Below, one piece after another: positions 25,470-33,742 of a stretch of 53,886 bases of DNA (within the stretch, counting starts at the first letter, position 1; each line of letters begins with the position of its first letter). The stretch is from JBHENW01 sp046261875. GTDB taxonomy: Bacteria > Acidobacteriota > Thermoanaerobaculia > UBA5066 > Gp7-AA6. The position numbers and the translations under genes were made by a program. The stretch covers positions 1-53,886 of the forward strand of contig JBHENW010000054.1 in the NCBI GenBank assembly GCA_046261875.1. Reading direction: 5' to 3'. The notes under the pieces are model-generated. The model did not search any database. It was given only the letters and a program-made list of their open reading frames with translations, and was not told where the DNA came from.

Positions 25470-25479
25470 TCGAGAATCG
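25452..25479. repeat. four-unit heptamer tandem repeat
   Basis: GAAGTCG, ATAGTCG, GTAGTCG, AGAATCG follow head to tail (pattern NNARTCG). They cover the divIVA stop codon and precede the imidazolonepropionase gene. Confidence 0.6.
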
Positions 25480-25515
25480 GGCGCCGCCGGTTCCGCGTCC
25501 GTCCCCTCCCATTCC

Positions 25516-26763
25516 ATCGCCATCCGCAACGCGGCCACCCTGGCCACGCCCCTCGGCCGTTCGGCGCGCCGCGGCGCCGCCCAGCGGGAGATCCTGCGGA
25601 TCCGCAACGCAGCGCTGCGCCTCGAGGGGGACCGGATCGCCTTTGCGGGGTCCGAGGCGGACTACGCCCGCGAGTATCGGGACCGGCCGGCGGCGGAGAC
25701 GGTGGACGCCGCCGGGGGGACCCTTCTGCCGGGCCTCGTCGACGCGCACACGCACCCGGTGTGGGCGGGCGACCGCGGCGAAGAGATCGGACGACGGCTC
25801 GCGGGCGAAAGCTACTCCGACATCGCGCGCGCGGGCGGCGGGATCCTGGCGACCGTGCGGGCCACGCGCGCGGCCCCGGATGAGGCTCTCCGGGAGACCG
25901 TCCGGGCGAGGCTCGCTCGGATGGTCGCGCACGGCACGACGACCGTCGAGGCGAAATCCGGATACGGCCTGACCGCGGAGCAGGAGCTCCGATCGCTGCG
26001 CCTCCTCCGGGACCTCCGGGACGACCGCCTGCCGCGGATCGTGCCGACGCTCCTCGCCGCGCACGAGGTTCCCCCCGAGCTGCGGGAGCGGCGCGGCGAA
26101 TGGGTGCGCATCGTCGCGGAGGAGATCGTGCCCGCGGCGGGCCGGGAAAAGCTCGCCCGCTTCTGCGACGTCTTCTGCGAGGAGGGCGTCTTCACCGTCG
26201 AAGAGTCCCGGCGGATTCTCGAAGCGGGGCGCCGGGCTGGCATGGGGCTGCGCGTCCACGCCGACGAGCTCGCCCGCTCCGGCGGCGCGCTGCTCGCGGC
26301 GGAGATGAAAGCCGACTCCGCGGACCACCTCCTCTGGATCGGCGCCGAGGAGATCGCGGCGCTGCAACGGTCAGGAACGGCCGCCGTGATCCTTCCGGGG
26401 ACGGCCTGGTGGATGGGAAACCGCCGGGCGCCGGCGCGCGCCTTGGTCGAGGCGGGCGTGCCCGTGGCCCTCGCCTCGGACTCGAACCCCGGGACCTGCC
26501 ATACGGAATCGCTGCCGGCCGTGGCGGCCCATGCATGCCTCGACTCGGGGTTGACCGTCGAGGAAACGCTGACCGCGATGACCCTCAACGCCGCCGCGTC
26601 CCTCGGCCTCGCCGGCGCGGTCGGCTCCCTCGAGGCGGGCAAGCGCGGAGACGTGGTTCTGCTGGACGCGCCGGACGACCGGCACCTCATCTATCATTGG
26701 GGAGTCAACCTGGTCTCCCGCGTCTGGGTCGGGGGACGCGAGGTTCTCGGCGCGCACGCTTGA
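25516..26763 (+). CDS. hutI: imidazolonepropionase (histidine degradation)
   Basis: The amidohydrolase opens the imidazolone ring to N-formimino-L-glutamate. Metal-binding LPGLVDAHTHPVWAGDR is followed by VEAKSGYGLT, the histidine in RVHADEL and ASDSNPGTCHTESLP; all fit HutI. A typical length (about 400-415) requires a start before residue RNAATLATPLG, but no ATG/GTG/TTG occurs in frame between the preceding stop (25432) and GTG 25702. I used ATC 25516, which gives 415 residues beginning I-A-I-R-N-A-A. ATA 25459, with AAGGGG upstream, is another option. If translation began at GTG 25702, the N-terminal beta domain would be lost. Confidence 0.9.
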   Translation: MAIRNAATLATPLGRSARRGAAQREILRIRNAALRLEGDRIAFAGSEADYAREYRDRPAAETVDAAGGTLLPGLVDAHTHPVWAGDRGEEIGRRLAGESYSDIARAGGGILATVRATRAAPDEALRETVRARLARMVAHGTTTVEAKSGYGLTAEQELRSLRLLRDLRDDRLPRIVPTLLAAHEVPPELRERRGEWVRIVAEEIVPAAGREKLARFCDVFCEEGVFTVEESRRILEAGRRAGMGLRVHADELARSGGALLAAEMKADSADHLLWIGAEEIAALQRSGTAAVILPGTAWWMGNRRAPARALVEAGVPVALASDSNPGTCHTESLPAVAAHACLDSGLTVEETLTAMTLNAAASLGLAGAVGSLEAGKRGDVVLLDAPDDRHLIYHWGVNLVSRVWVGGREVLGAHA

Positions 26764-27389
26764 CCGATTTTTCCCGTCAGACCCTGCAGGAGTTCCTCGA
26801 GGCGCTCGCCTCGGAAGCTCCGACTCCGGGAGGCGGCACGGCCGCCGCCGTGGCCGGCGCCATGGGCGCCGCGCTGGCCGCCATGGTCGCGACGCTCACA
26901 CTCTCGCGGGAGAAGTACGCACAGGCCCACGAGGCCGTCCGACCGATCGGGGAGGCCGCGGCCACCGGCCGCGCGGAGCTCATGGCGCTCGCCCGCCGCG
27001 ACGCCGAGGCATACGACGCGGTCGTGGCGGCGCGGAGGTTGCCGAAAGAGTCCCAGGAACAGAAGAGCAAGCGGGCGCGGGCCGTCGCGGCGGCCACGCG
27101 GCAAGCTGCGGAGATCCCGATGGAGACGGCGCGCCTCGCGGTGCGGCTGCTGGAGTCGCTTCCGGAGCTCGTCGAAAAAGGAACCCCCAACGCCGCCTCC
27201 GACGCGGGCGCGGCGGCCCTCCTGCTCGAAGCGGCGACGGAGGCCGCCCTCCTCAACGTGAGCATCAACCTGGCCGGCGCCGAAGATCCCGCTTTCGTTT
27301 CGCGGATGCAGAAGGAGACCGCGGACCTGCAGGTGCAGGCCCAGCGAATCCGTTCGCGCGTTCTGGCGGCCGTCCGCAAGCGCTTCTAG
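26760..27389 (+). CDS. cyclodeaminase/cyclohydrolase (FTCD C-domain, FchA-like)
   Basis: The 209-residue all-helical protein has the family start TLQEFLEALASEAPTPGGGTAAAVAGAMGAALAAMV, then DAEAYDAVVAARRLPK and KGTPNAASDAGAAALLLEAA. It acts on formimino- or methenyl-tetrahydrofolate, releasing ammonia or giving 10-formyl-THF. Directly after hutI (TTGA overlap at 26760), it fits histidine degradation through formiminoglutamate. The formiminotransferase partner and hutH/hutU are not in this window. Confidence 0.9.
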   Translation: MTDFSRQTLQEFLEALASEAPTPGGGTAAAVAGAMGAALAAMVATLTLSREKYAQAHEAVRPIGEAAATGRAELMALARRDAEAYDAVVAARRLPKESQEQKSKRARAVAAATRQAAEIPMETARLAVRLLESLPELVEKGTPNAASDAGAAALLLEAATEAALLNVSINLAGAEDPAFVSRMQKETADLQVQAQRIRSRVLAAVRKRF

Positions 27390-27431
27390 CGCGCGTCTAA
27401 ATCTCTCGGGGATAACGTCTTCGAATCGCCT

Positions 27432-27449
27432 CGCGCGGCGCGCGTTTTT
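27432..27449 (+). terminator. terminator after the hut genes
   Basis: CGCGC (27432-27436) pairs with GCGCG (27440-27444) over a three-base loop, then TTTTT. Confidence 0.6.
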
Positions 27450-27452
27450 CGC

Positions 27453-27481
27453 TTGACAGCGGCGCGCCATTTTGTTACTCT
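27453..27481 (+). promoter_or_regulatory. sigma70-type promoter ahead of polA
   Basis: TTGACA (27453-27458), a 17-nt spacer and TACTCT (27476-27481). A start near 27488 would place the hairpin at 27495-27521 at the very 5' end of the transcript. Confidence 0.5.
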
Positions 27482-27494
27482 TTCTTCGTTCAAT

Positions 27495-27530
27495 CGCGCG
27501 GCACCGGAAACGGGCCGCGCGTTTTGTTTT
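27495..27530 (+). terminator. GAAA-tetraloop hairpin and T-tract just after a promoter
   Basis: CGCGCGGC (27495-27502) pairs with GCCGCGCG (27514-27521). An inner CCG/CGG stem closes a GAAA loop, and TTTTGTTTT follows. It has the look of an intrinsic terminator or attenuator. Between 27531 and 27685 I see no gene. Confidence 0.6.
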
Positions 27531-27685
27531 GGCGCGCGCTTTCCCGATCGCGCAAGCTCCTGCAGGGCCACCGCTTCGAGCCGCGCCGCCCGGCTGCGGG
27601 TGAGCTCTCGGAGCGACCTCGACGCGCGCGAACGCGCGAATCCAGGGGCTTTGCTCCTTCCCCAGAGGAGGCGGACACCGGAAGC

Positions 27686-27691
27686 TAGAAT
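27686..27691 (+). promoter_or_regulatory. -10 element close to the polA start
   Basis: TAGAAT ends 10 nt before ATG 27702 and no SD is present, so a leaderless or nearly leaderless polA mRNA is likely. Confidence 0.45.
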
Positions 27692-27701
27692 CCGACCCCC
27701 G

Positions 27702-30308
27702 ATGTCGGAGACCGGCCGAAGCCTCTACCTCGTGGACGCCATGTCCAACATCCACAGGGCGTTCCACGCGATCCAGCGGCTCTCCACGACGGCCGGCAAG
27801 CCCACCAACGCGATCTACGGCTTCGTCAACATGCTCCGGAAGATGCTCCGGGAGCACAGGCCGGACTACGTCGCGGTGGCCTGGGACGGCCCGGAGCGAA
27901 CCCAGCGGCACGAGATGTACGAGGACTACAAGGCCAACCGGCTGGCCATGGCCTCCGACCTGGCCTCCCAGATCCAGGACGTGCGGCGCATCCTCTCGGC
28001 CTACCGGATCCCGGTGCTCGAGCTGCCCGGCTACGAGGCGGACGACGTGATCGGCACCCTTTCGCACAAGGCCGCAGCCGCCGGGCTCGACGTGGTCATC
28101 GTGACGGCCGACAAGGACATGCTCCAGCTCGTCGGGCCGAAAATCCGGGTCTTCCACACCGGCCGGGAAAAGTTTCTGGACGAGCAGGGGGTCCAGGAGT
28201 TCTTCGGCGTCGCGCCCCGTCAGGTCGCCGACGTTCTCGCGCTGATGGGGGACAGCGTGGACAACGTCCCGGGAGTCCCGGGAGTCGGGCAGGTGACGGC
28301 AAAAAAGTGGATCGCGGCCTATGGCGACCTGACGACGCTCCTGGACCGGAGCGACGAGGTCAAGGGAAAAGTCGGGGAAAGCCTTCGCGCGAACCGGGAG
28401 AATGCCCTGCTGTCCCGGCGCCTCGTGGAGATCCCGGCCGACCTCCCGATTCCCTTCGAGCCCGATGCTCTCCGCTGCGAGGCGCCGGATTACCCGCGGC
28501 TCAAACAGCTCTTCGTGGAGCTGGAGTTTCATTCCCTGGCCGCCGAGATCCAGGGGGAATCCGCCGCGCCTCCCGTCTTCTCCGCGCGGCGTCTCGAGCC
28601 CGGCGCTCCGTTGAGCCTGAACGGCGGGGCTCCGCTCGGCATTGCCCTCCTGACACACCGCGACACGGCGCTCCTGTCCGTCTCCGACGGCGAGAACGTC
28701 GAGATCGTCGAAGAGCCCAAGGGCGCGCTGGTGGAACGATGGTCCGCGATCGACCGGCCCGGCCGCCCGATCGCCATCGCCGACGCGAAGCCGCTCGATG
28801 CCCTCCTCGAACGCCATGGCCGTCGGGTGACCGGCGACCTGTTCGACGTCTGCCTCGCGCAGTACGTCCTCTCTCCGGGGGTGGGCAGCCCGGAGTTCGC
28901 CGTGATGGCCTTCCAGCGGCTCGGCCAGACGATGACCCCCGACAAGGAAGCCGGCGTGACCGCCTGCAGCCTCCCGGAGGGTTACGCCATCGAGACGGCC
29001 GACCGCTGGCTCGGAGAGCGCGCGGCGGGGACCCAGCAGCTCGCCGAGGGATTGCGGCGGGAGCTCGCCGCCCGGCCGGCCCTCGACAAGATCTACCGGG
29101 AGATCGAGCGGCCCCTGACGCCGGTCCTCGCGCGCATGGAGATCCTGGGAGTCGCCATCGACGTCCCGTTCCTGAACCGGATGTCCGTGGAGATGGACAA
29201 GACCTTACGCGACCTCGAGCAGCGGATCTGGGCCGAGGCGGGCGAGGAGTTCAACGTCAACTCGCCGGTGAAGCTCGCGCACGTGCTCTTCGAGAAGCTC
29301 AAGTACCCCGTGTTGAAGAAGACGGCGAAGACGCGCACGTCCTCGACCGGGGTCGAAGTGCTCAACGAGCTCGCCGAGCAGGGCTATCCGCTCCCCAAGC
29401 TCGTGCTCGAGTACCGGGAGATCGCCAAACTCAAAGGGACCTACGTCGACGCGCTGCCTCTCCTCGCCGACGAAGCGGGCCGGGTGCACACGTCGTTCCG
29501 TCAGACCGTCGCGGCGACCGGGCGTCTCTCTTCCTCCGACCCGAATCTCCAGAACATCCCGATCCGCACGGCGACCGGCCGCGAGATCCGGAAAGCGTTC
29601 GTCGCGCCTCCGGGCCGGAAGCTCGTCGTCGCGGACTACTCGCAGATCGAGCTGCGCATCCTCGCGCACCTCTCGGGAGACGAGGCGTTGATCGAGACCT
29701 TCGCCCAGGAACAGGACATCCACAACGCGACCGCGGCCAAGATCTTCGGTGTGACGCCGGATCTCGTCAGCCGGGAAATGCGGTTTGCGGCGAAGCGGAT
29801 CAACTTCGCCCTGCTCTACGGCATGGCGGCGTTCACCCTGGGAAAGGACCTCGGCGTCTCCACGAGCGAGGCGAGGTCGTACATCGAGTCGTACTTCAAC
29901 CGGTTCCCGCGCGTGAGGGGCTGCCTCGACGGGGTCCTCTCCGAGGCGCGCGCAAAGAGAGAGGTCACGACGCTCTTCGGGCGGGTGCGGCCGATCCCGG
30001 ACATCGACGCGTCCAATCCCCAGGTCCGGGGCAACGCCGAACGGATGGCCTTGAACGCGCCGTTCCAGGGCTCTGCCGCCGACATCATCAAGATCGCCAT
30101 GGTGCGGCTGGACCGCGCTCTGGAAGAGGAGGGACTGGCGGCGCGGCTCGTCCTGCAGGTCCACGACGAGCTCGTCCTGGAAGCGCCGGAGGAGGAGGTC
30201 GGGCGCGTGCAGAAGCTGACCCGGTCCGTGATGGAAGGGGCGGCACAGCTCAAGGTCCGGCTCGACGTCGGGGTCGGCGCCGGCCGCGACTGGCTCTCGG
30301 CAAAGTGA
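27702..30308 (+). CDS. polA: DNA polymerase I
   Basis: The 868-residue protein has a 5'-3' exonuclease domain (1-290; YLVDAMSNIHRAFHAI, TADKDMLQLV, MGDSVDNVPGVPGVG). A degenerate 3'-5' exonuclease-like domain follows (about 300-480). The polymerase domain has motif A ADYSQIELR (Asp645) and motif C QVHDE (Asp822), plus the O-helix RFAAKRINFALLYG. The middle domain lacks the DxE metal-binding pattern, so proofreading is probably absent, as in Taq polymerase. In the O-helix the usual Arg-Arg is Arg-Phe and the usual Phe-Gly is Phe-Ala. It fills gaps and removes RNA primers. Confidence 0.96.
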   Translation: MSETGRSLYLVDAMSNIHRAFHAIQRLSTTAGKPTNAIYGFVNMLRKMLREHRPDYVAVAWDGPERTQRHEMYEDYKANRLAMASDLASQIQDVRRILSAYRIPVLELPGYEADDVIGTLSHKAAAAGLDVVIVTADKDMLQLVGPKIRVFHTGREKFLDEQGVQEFFGVAPRQVADVLALMGDSVDNVPGVPGVGQVTAKKWIAAYGDLTTLLDRSDEVKGKVGESLRANRENALLSRRLVEIPADLPIPFEPDALRCEAPDYPRLKQLFVELEFHSLAAEIQGESAAPPVFSARRLEPGAPLSLNGGAPLGIALLTHRDTALLSVSDGENVEIVEEPKGALVERWSAIDRPGRPIAIADAKPLDALLERHGRRVTGDLFDVCLAQYVLSPGVGSPEFAVMAFQRLGQTMTPDKEAGVTACSLPEGYAIETADRWLGERAAGTQQLAEGLRRELAARPALDKIYREIERPLTPVLARMEILGVAIDVPFLNRMSVEMDKTLRDLEQRIWAEAGEEFNVNSPVKLAHVLFEKLKYPVLKKTAKTRTSSTGVEVLNELAEQGYPLPKLVLEYREIAKLKGTYVDALPLLADEAGRVHTSFRQTVAATGRLSSSDPNLQNIPIRTATGREIRKAFVAPPGRKLVVADYSQIELRILAHLSGDEALIETFAQEQDIHNATAAKIFGVTPDLVSREMRFAAKRINFALLYGMAAFTLGKDLGVSTSEARSYIESYFNRFPRVRGCLDGVLSEARAKREVTTLFGRVRPIPDIDASNPQVRGNAERMALNAPFQGSAADIIKIAMVRLDRALEEEGLAARLVLQVHDELVLEAPEEEVGRVQKLTRSVMEGAAQLKVRLDVGVGAGRDWLSAK

Positions 30309-30322
30309 CGATGGCAGACAGC

Positions 30323-30328
30323 TATACT
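30323..30328 (+). promoter_or_regulatory. possible -10 element for the TonB-like gene
   Basis: TATACT lies 12 nt before ATG 30341; no good -35 or SD is seen. Confidence 0.35.
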
Positions 30329-30340
30329 CCTCGCAAATCC

Positions 30341-31381
30341 ATGAAACAGCGGAGTGCGGCCCTCCTGGCGGTGCTCGGGATCTTCGCCGCCGCTCTCCCG
30401 GCGCAGACGACGCCGACCGAGTCCCCGGCGGTTGGCCAGACTGAGGCGCCCGCCCCGACGCGGACTCCCGCGCCGCCCGCAGCTCCCGGAACGCCCACCC
30501 CCGCCGCCACGCCGCCCGCCCTCGTCTCGCCAGGCACGCCCCCTGCCCCCCCGGCGCCCGCTCCGACGGCCACGCCGACGCGGCGCCTGGTCATCCAGGA
30601 AACGCCGGCGCGGATCGTGGACCCGCCGGCCGTTCCGATCGGTGTCCTGCCGCCGGAGAACCCTTTCGCTTCGCGGCTCGACTCGCCGCCCGCGCTCCCG
30701 CCGAAGCCTCCGCTGCAGGATGCCGTCCTGCCCGCTGCCATGTTCGTCGAGCTGCGGGTGGACCCCGCCGGCAAGCCGCTCTCGGTCCGTCGCGCCCGCG
30801 ACCCGATCCCCTCGCTCGCCGCGGAAACGCAAAAGGACCTGGCGCGCTGGACCTTCGAGCCCGCGCAGCGTGGCGGACAGAAGGTCGAGACCTGGACGCC
30901 TCTGCGTCTGGATCTGCAGATCGAAGTCGAAGCGCCCCGGGTCGACCAGGCTTCGCTGACGCCGATCACGCCGACGACCGCGCTGCCTGCCCCTCTCGAC
31001 TGGGGCAGCGACGACAGCTGGTATCAGGGTTTGAAGGCCGCGCCGGCGGGGGACGGAACCGTGCCCGTCGGAGAGGGGGACGTGGCCGCCGCGCCCAAAC
31101 GGACGCCGTTCCCGGACTCGTTCAAGGGCCCCTTTTCGGCGCGTTTCTGGGTGCGCGTGAGCCCCGCCGGCAAGGTGGACCGCATCATCCCAATCGCCGC
31201 GAGCGAACCGATCCTCATCGCCTACTTCCGCAGAGGCATTCCCGGCTGGACGCTGCGGCCCGCGAGGCTGGGGAACGCTCCCGTGGAGAGCTGGAACGAG
31301 TTGACGCTCTCCGGCCAGGTGTCCTACTCGGTCGACATCCGGCAGATCGGGCAGCTCCGCAAACCGCTCGCGAGCTCCTGA
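30341..31381 (+). CDS. periplasmic protein with two TonB-C-like domains
   Basis: The 346-residue protein starts with a signal peptide (MKQRSAALLAVLGIFAAALPAQ). A Pro/Thr/Ala-rich linker (about 23-100) typical of TonB-type spacers follows. Two TonB-C-like domains come next: about 130-205 (FVELRVDPAGKPLSVRRAR ... LARWTFEPAQ) and about 265-340 (FSARFWVRVSPAGKVDRI ... GWTLRPARLG). No N-terminal membrane anchor other than the signal is seen, so it is not a classical energy-transducing TonB. A longer start at ATG 30311 would add MADSYTPRKS, but that DNA looks like promoter. Confidence 0.7.
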   Translation: MKQRSAALLAVLGIFAAALPAQTTPTESPAVGQTEAPAPTRTPAPPAAPGTPTPAATPPALVSPGTPPAPPAPAPTATPTRRLVIQETPARIVDPPAVPIGVLPPENPFASRLDSPPALPPKPPLQDAVLPAAMFVELRVDPAGKPLSVRRARDPIPSLAAETQKDLARWTFEPAQRGGQKVETWTPLRLDLQIEVEAPRVDQASLTPITPTTALPAPLDWGSDDSWYQGLKAAPAGDGTVPVGEGDVAAAPKRTPFPDSFKGPFSARFWVRVSPAGKVDRIIPIAASEPILIAYFRRGIPGWTLRPARLGNAPVESWNELTLSGQVSYSVDIRQIGQLRKPLASS

Positions 31382-31391
31382 GGGGCTCGCG

Positions 31392-31787
31392 GTGGCCGGG
31401 AAATCGGTGGCGGAAACGATGGGGTCCCAGCTCGTTCCCGTCTTCGGCGGGCTCGTCGCGCGCGCGCGCCTGCACTCGGGTCTCCCCGCCCGGCTGCTCG
31501 CCGGCTGCCTGGGCGCCGACGCGTTCGTCCTGGGCCGGCGCGTCTTTCTGTCTCCCCGCGCGGCGGACGCGCTCGAGCGGAGATCCGGCGAAGCGCTCGC
31601 GTTGCTGGCGCACGAGCTGACGCACGTCGCGCAGTACCGCAGGCTCGGGTTTCTGCCGTTCCTGACGCGCTACCTGCGGGAGTACCTGCGCCTGCGGTGG
31701 GCGGGCCGGGACCATGGGCGCGCCTACCGCGAGATCTCCTTCGAACGCGAGGCCATGGCGGCCGAGCGGGCGTTGCGGGGGAGCTAG
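31392..31787 (+). CDS. small HExxH protein (DUF4157-like)
   Basis: The 131-residue protein carries a zincin motif LLAHELTHVAQYRRLG (His-Glu-Leu-Thr-His) followed by REYLRL and a conserved YREISFEREA segment. Small proteins of this pattern resemble DUF4157 metal-binding domains; peptidase activity is not shown. GTG 31392 lies 10 nt after the TonB-like stop, so cotranscription is likely. It converges on selB with 3 nt between. Confidence 0.7.
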   Translation: MAGKSVAETMGSQLVPVFGGLVARARLHSGLPARLLAGCLGADAFVLGRRVFLSPRAADALERRSGEALALLAHELTHVAQYRRLGFLPFLTRYLREYLRLRWAGRDHGRAYREISFEREAMAAERALRGS

Positions 31788-31790
31788 CCG

Positions 31791-33698
31791 TCACCCGGGG
31801 AGGATCTCGCGGACCTCCCCGACCCGCCTCGTCACGCGGGTCGAGTCGAGATGCTCGAGCAGAGGGATCGCAAGCCGTCGGGTCAGCCCGAACATCTCTT
31901 TGAAGTCCCCGACCCCGATCGTGGACCGGCCGGATGCGCGCAGCCGCCGGACGACCTGATCGACCGCCTCGCGCGCGATGAGCCATCCTCCCGGCAGCCG
32001 CACGATCGGACCCTTCTTCACGAGATAGCCGACCAGACCTTCGATGACCTTCTGCCGGTGGCGCAGCGTGTCCGCGACCTCACCGGCCGAAGGCGGATCC
32101 AGTCCTCGGGCCCGGTAGATGTCGGCGATGCGCTCGGAGAGATCGCGCTCGGTCCCCGCCAGCTCTTCCCGGCCCCGCAGGCGCGCCTCATCCGCGACCG
32201 CGAGATAGACGCCGCGGGCGATGAGCGCCCGCTCCACGGCATCCGCCCACGCGGCGTCCGAGCCGGGGAGGAGGCGCGCGAGGAGCGTCGAGCGGGACAG
32301 GCCGAGCGCGCCTGTCCCCGAGTCGAGATGCGATCCGATCTCCGCCGCTGCGCGCGTCGCGAGGCCCGCGAGCACGGTTTCGGCCATGTAGCGGTCCGGA
32401 GAGCGCCGAAGAGCGTGGATGCGCCCCGCGGCGAGATCCGGCGCGAGGGCGGCGCGGACTTCCTCGGGCTCCAGACCGCTTCGCGCGGCGAGCGCCGTCT
32501 CGTCGGCGCCTTTCTCCCGGGCGGCTTCGATCCACCCCACGAGTTTCTCCGCAACGGGTGCTTCCAGACGATCGAGGCCGGCACGGTCCGCAGGACCGAG
32601 CCGGCTCGCGAGCATCGGGGGCAACGGGTCGAGGACGACTCCCCCGCCGATCGTCTCGACCGGGGACAATCGGCGGATCACGAAACGGTCGCCCGGCACG
32701 GCCGGAATGGGAGCGCTCAGGCGCAGCTGGGCGCGAGCGCTCCTGCCGGGCGCCGCGATCGATCCATCGAGGACGCGAACCCTGGCGCGCCGTTCGGCGG
32801 AATGGTGATGGAAAGAGACCCGATCGCCGCTCTTGACCTCCGGCGACCCGGCGAGCAGCTCCAGCCGGACGGTCAGGCGGGAGGTGACCGGGAAGCCCCC
32901 CGGCGTGGCGAGCACGACGCCGCGGGAAAGCTCCGCGAGCTCCGCGCCGGCGAGGTTGGCGCTGACTCGCTCCCCCGCGCGCGCTTCCGCGACTTCCCGT
33001 CCGTGCACCTCCAGCCGCCGGACACGGACGAGGCGGCCCGAGGGGAGGAGCTCCAGCTTCTGATCTTTCGACATCGTGCCCGACACGAGGCTGCCCGTGA
33101 CGACCGGACCGAAGCCGGCGACGGAGAAGGCGCGATCCACGGGGAGGCGCGCGGGGCGCCGTTCCCTGCCGGGAACGGCTTCCGACCCCGCCATGGCCAC
33201 GAGCGCCCGCTGGAGGTCCGGCAGTCCTTCACCCGTGCGCGCCGAGACCGGAATCGCCGGCGCGCCTTCCAGGAAAGACCCGCGCGTCAGGTCGCCGACG
33301 TCGGAGAGCGTCACCGCGACGAGCTCGGGCGCGACCCGATCGACTTTCGTGATCGCCACCACGCCCTTCCGGATCCCGAGCATGCGCGCGATCTCGAAAT
33401 GCTCCCGCGTCTGCGGCATGACCGACTCGTCGGCCGCGACGACGAGGAGCACCCCATCGACCCCTCCGGCGCCCGCGAGCATGTTACGCACGAAACGCTC
33501 GTGGCCGGGGACGTCCACGAAGGAGAGGCGGACTCCGTCCCACTCGGCGTGCGCATAGCCGAGATCGATCGTGATCCCGCGCCTCTTTTCCTCAGGCAGC
33601 CGGTCCGTGTCGATCCCGGTCAGCGCCTTCACGAGCGCGGTCTTGCCGTGATCGATGTGGCCCGCCGTCCCGACGAGAAACCGCTGCACGCGCGGCAT
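31791..33698 (-). CDS. selB: selenocysteine-specific elongation factor SelB
   Basis: The 635-residue GTPase delivers Sec-tRNA to UGA codons marked by a SECIS element. G1 is GTAGHIDHGKT; RRGITIDLGYAH, DVPGHERFV and TKVDR follow; two beta-barrel domains and C-terminal winged helices (about 400-630) bind SECIS RNA. ATG 33698 overlaps a TAGAAT -10 box; GTG 33689, which lies 7 nt after that box, is the likelier start if the mRNA is leaderless (it keeps QRFLVGTAGHIDHGKT). No selA, selD or tRNA-Sec is in this window. Confidence 0.93.
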   Translation of the reverse strand: MPRVQRFLVGTAGHIDHGKTALVKALTGIDTDRLPEEKRRGITIDLGYAHAEWDGVRLSFVDVPGHERFVRNMLAGAGGVDGVLLVVAADESVMPQTREHFEIARMLGIRKGVVAITKVDRVAPELVAVTLSDVGDLTRGSFLEGAPAIPVSARTGEGLPDLQRALVAMAGSEAVPGRERRPARLPVDRAFSVAGFGPVVTGSLVSGTMSKDQKLELLPSGRLVRVRRLEVHGREVAEARAGERVSANLAGAELAELSRGVVLATPGGFPVTSRLTVRLELLAGSPEVKSGDRVSFHHHSAERRARVRVLDGSIAAPGRSARAQLRLSAPIPAVPGDRFVIRRLSPVETIGGGVVLDPLPPMLASRLGPADRAGLDRLEAPVAEKLVGWIEAAREKGADETALAARSGLEPEEVRAALAPDLAAGRIHALRRSPDRYMAETVLAGLATRAAAEIGSHLDSGTGALGLSRSTLLARLLPGSDAAWADAVERALIARGVYLAVADEARLRGREELAGTERDLSERIADIYRARGLDPPSAGEVADTLRHRQKVIEGLVGYLVKKGPIVRLPGGWLIAREAVDQVVRRLRASGRSTIGVGDFKEMFGLTRRLAIPLLEHLDSTRVTRRVGEVREILPG

Positions 33699-33702
33699 TC
33701 TA
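33697..33702 (-). promoter_or_regulatory. -10 element for selB
   Basis: TAGAAT on the minus strand, 7 nt before GTG 33689. On the opposite strand GATAGC (33729-33734) sits 8 nt before the yqeY ATG, so both divergent genes may share this 44-bp promoter region. Confidence 0.45.
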
Positions 33703-33742
33703 GGGGCGCGCCGCAGGTGCGGCCCGGTGATAGCTTTCCCGC

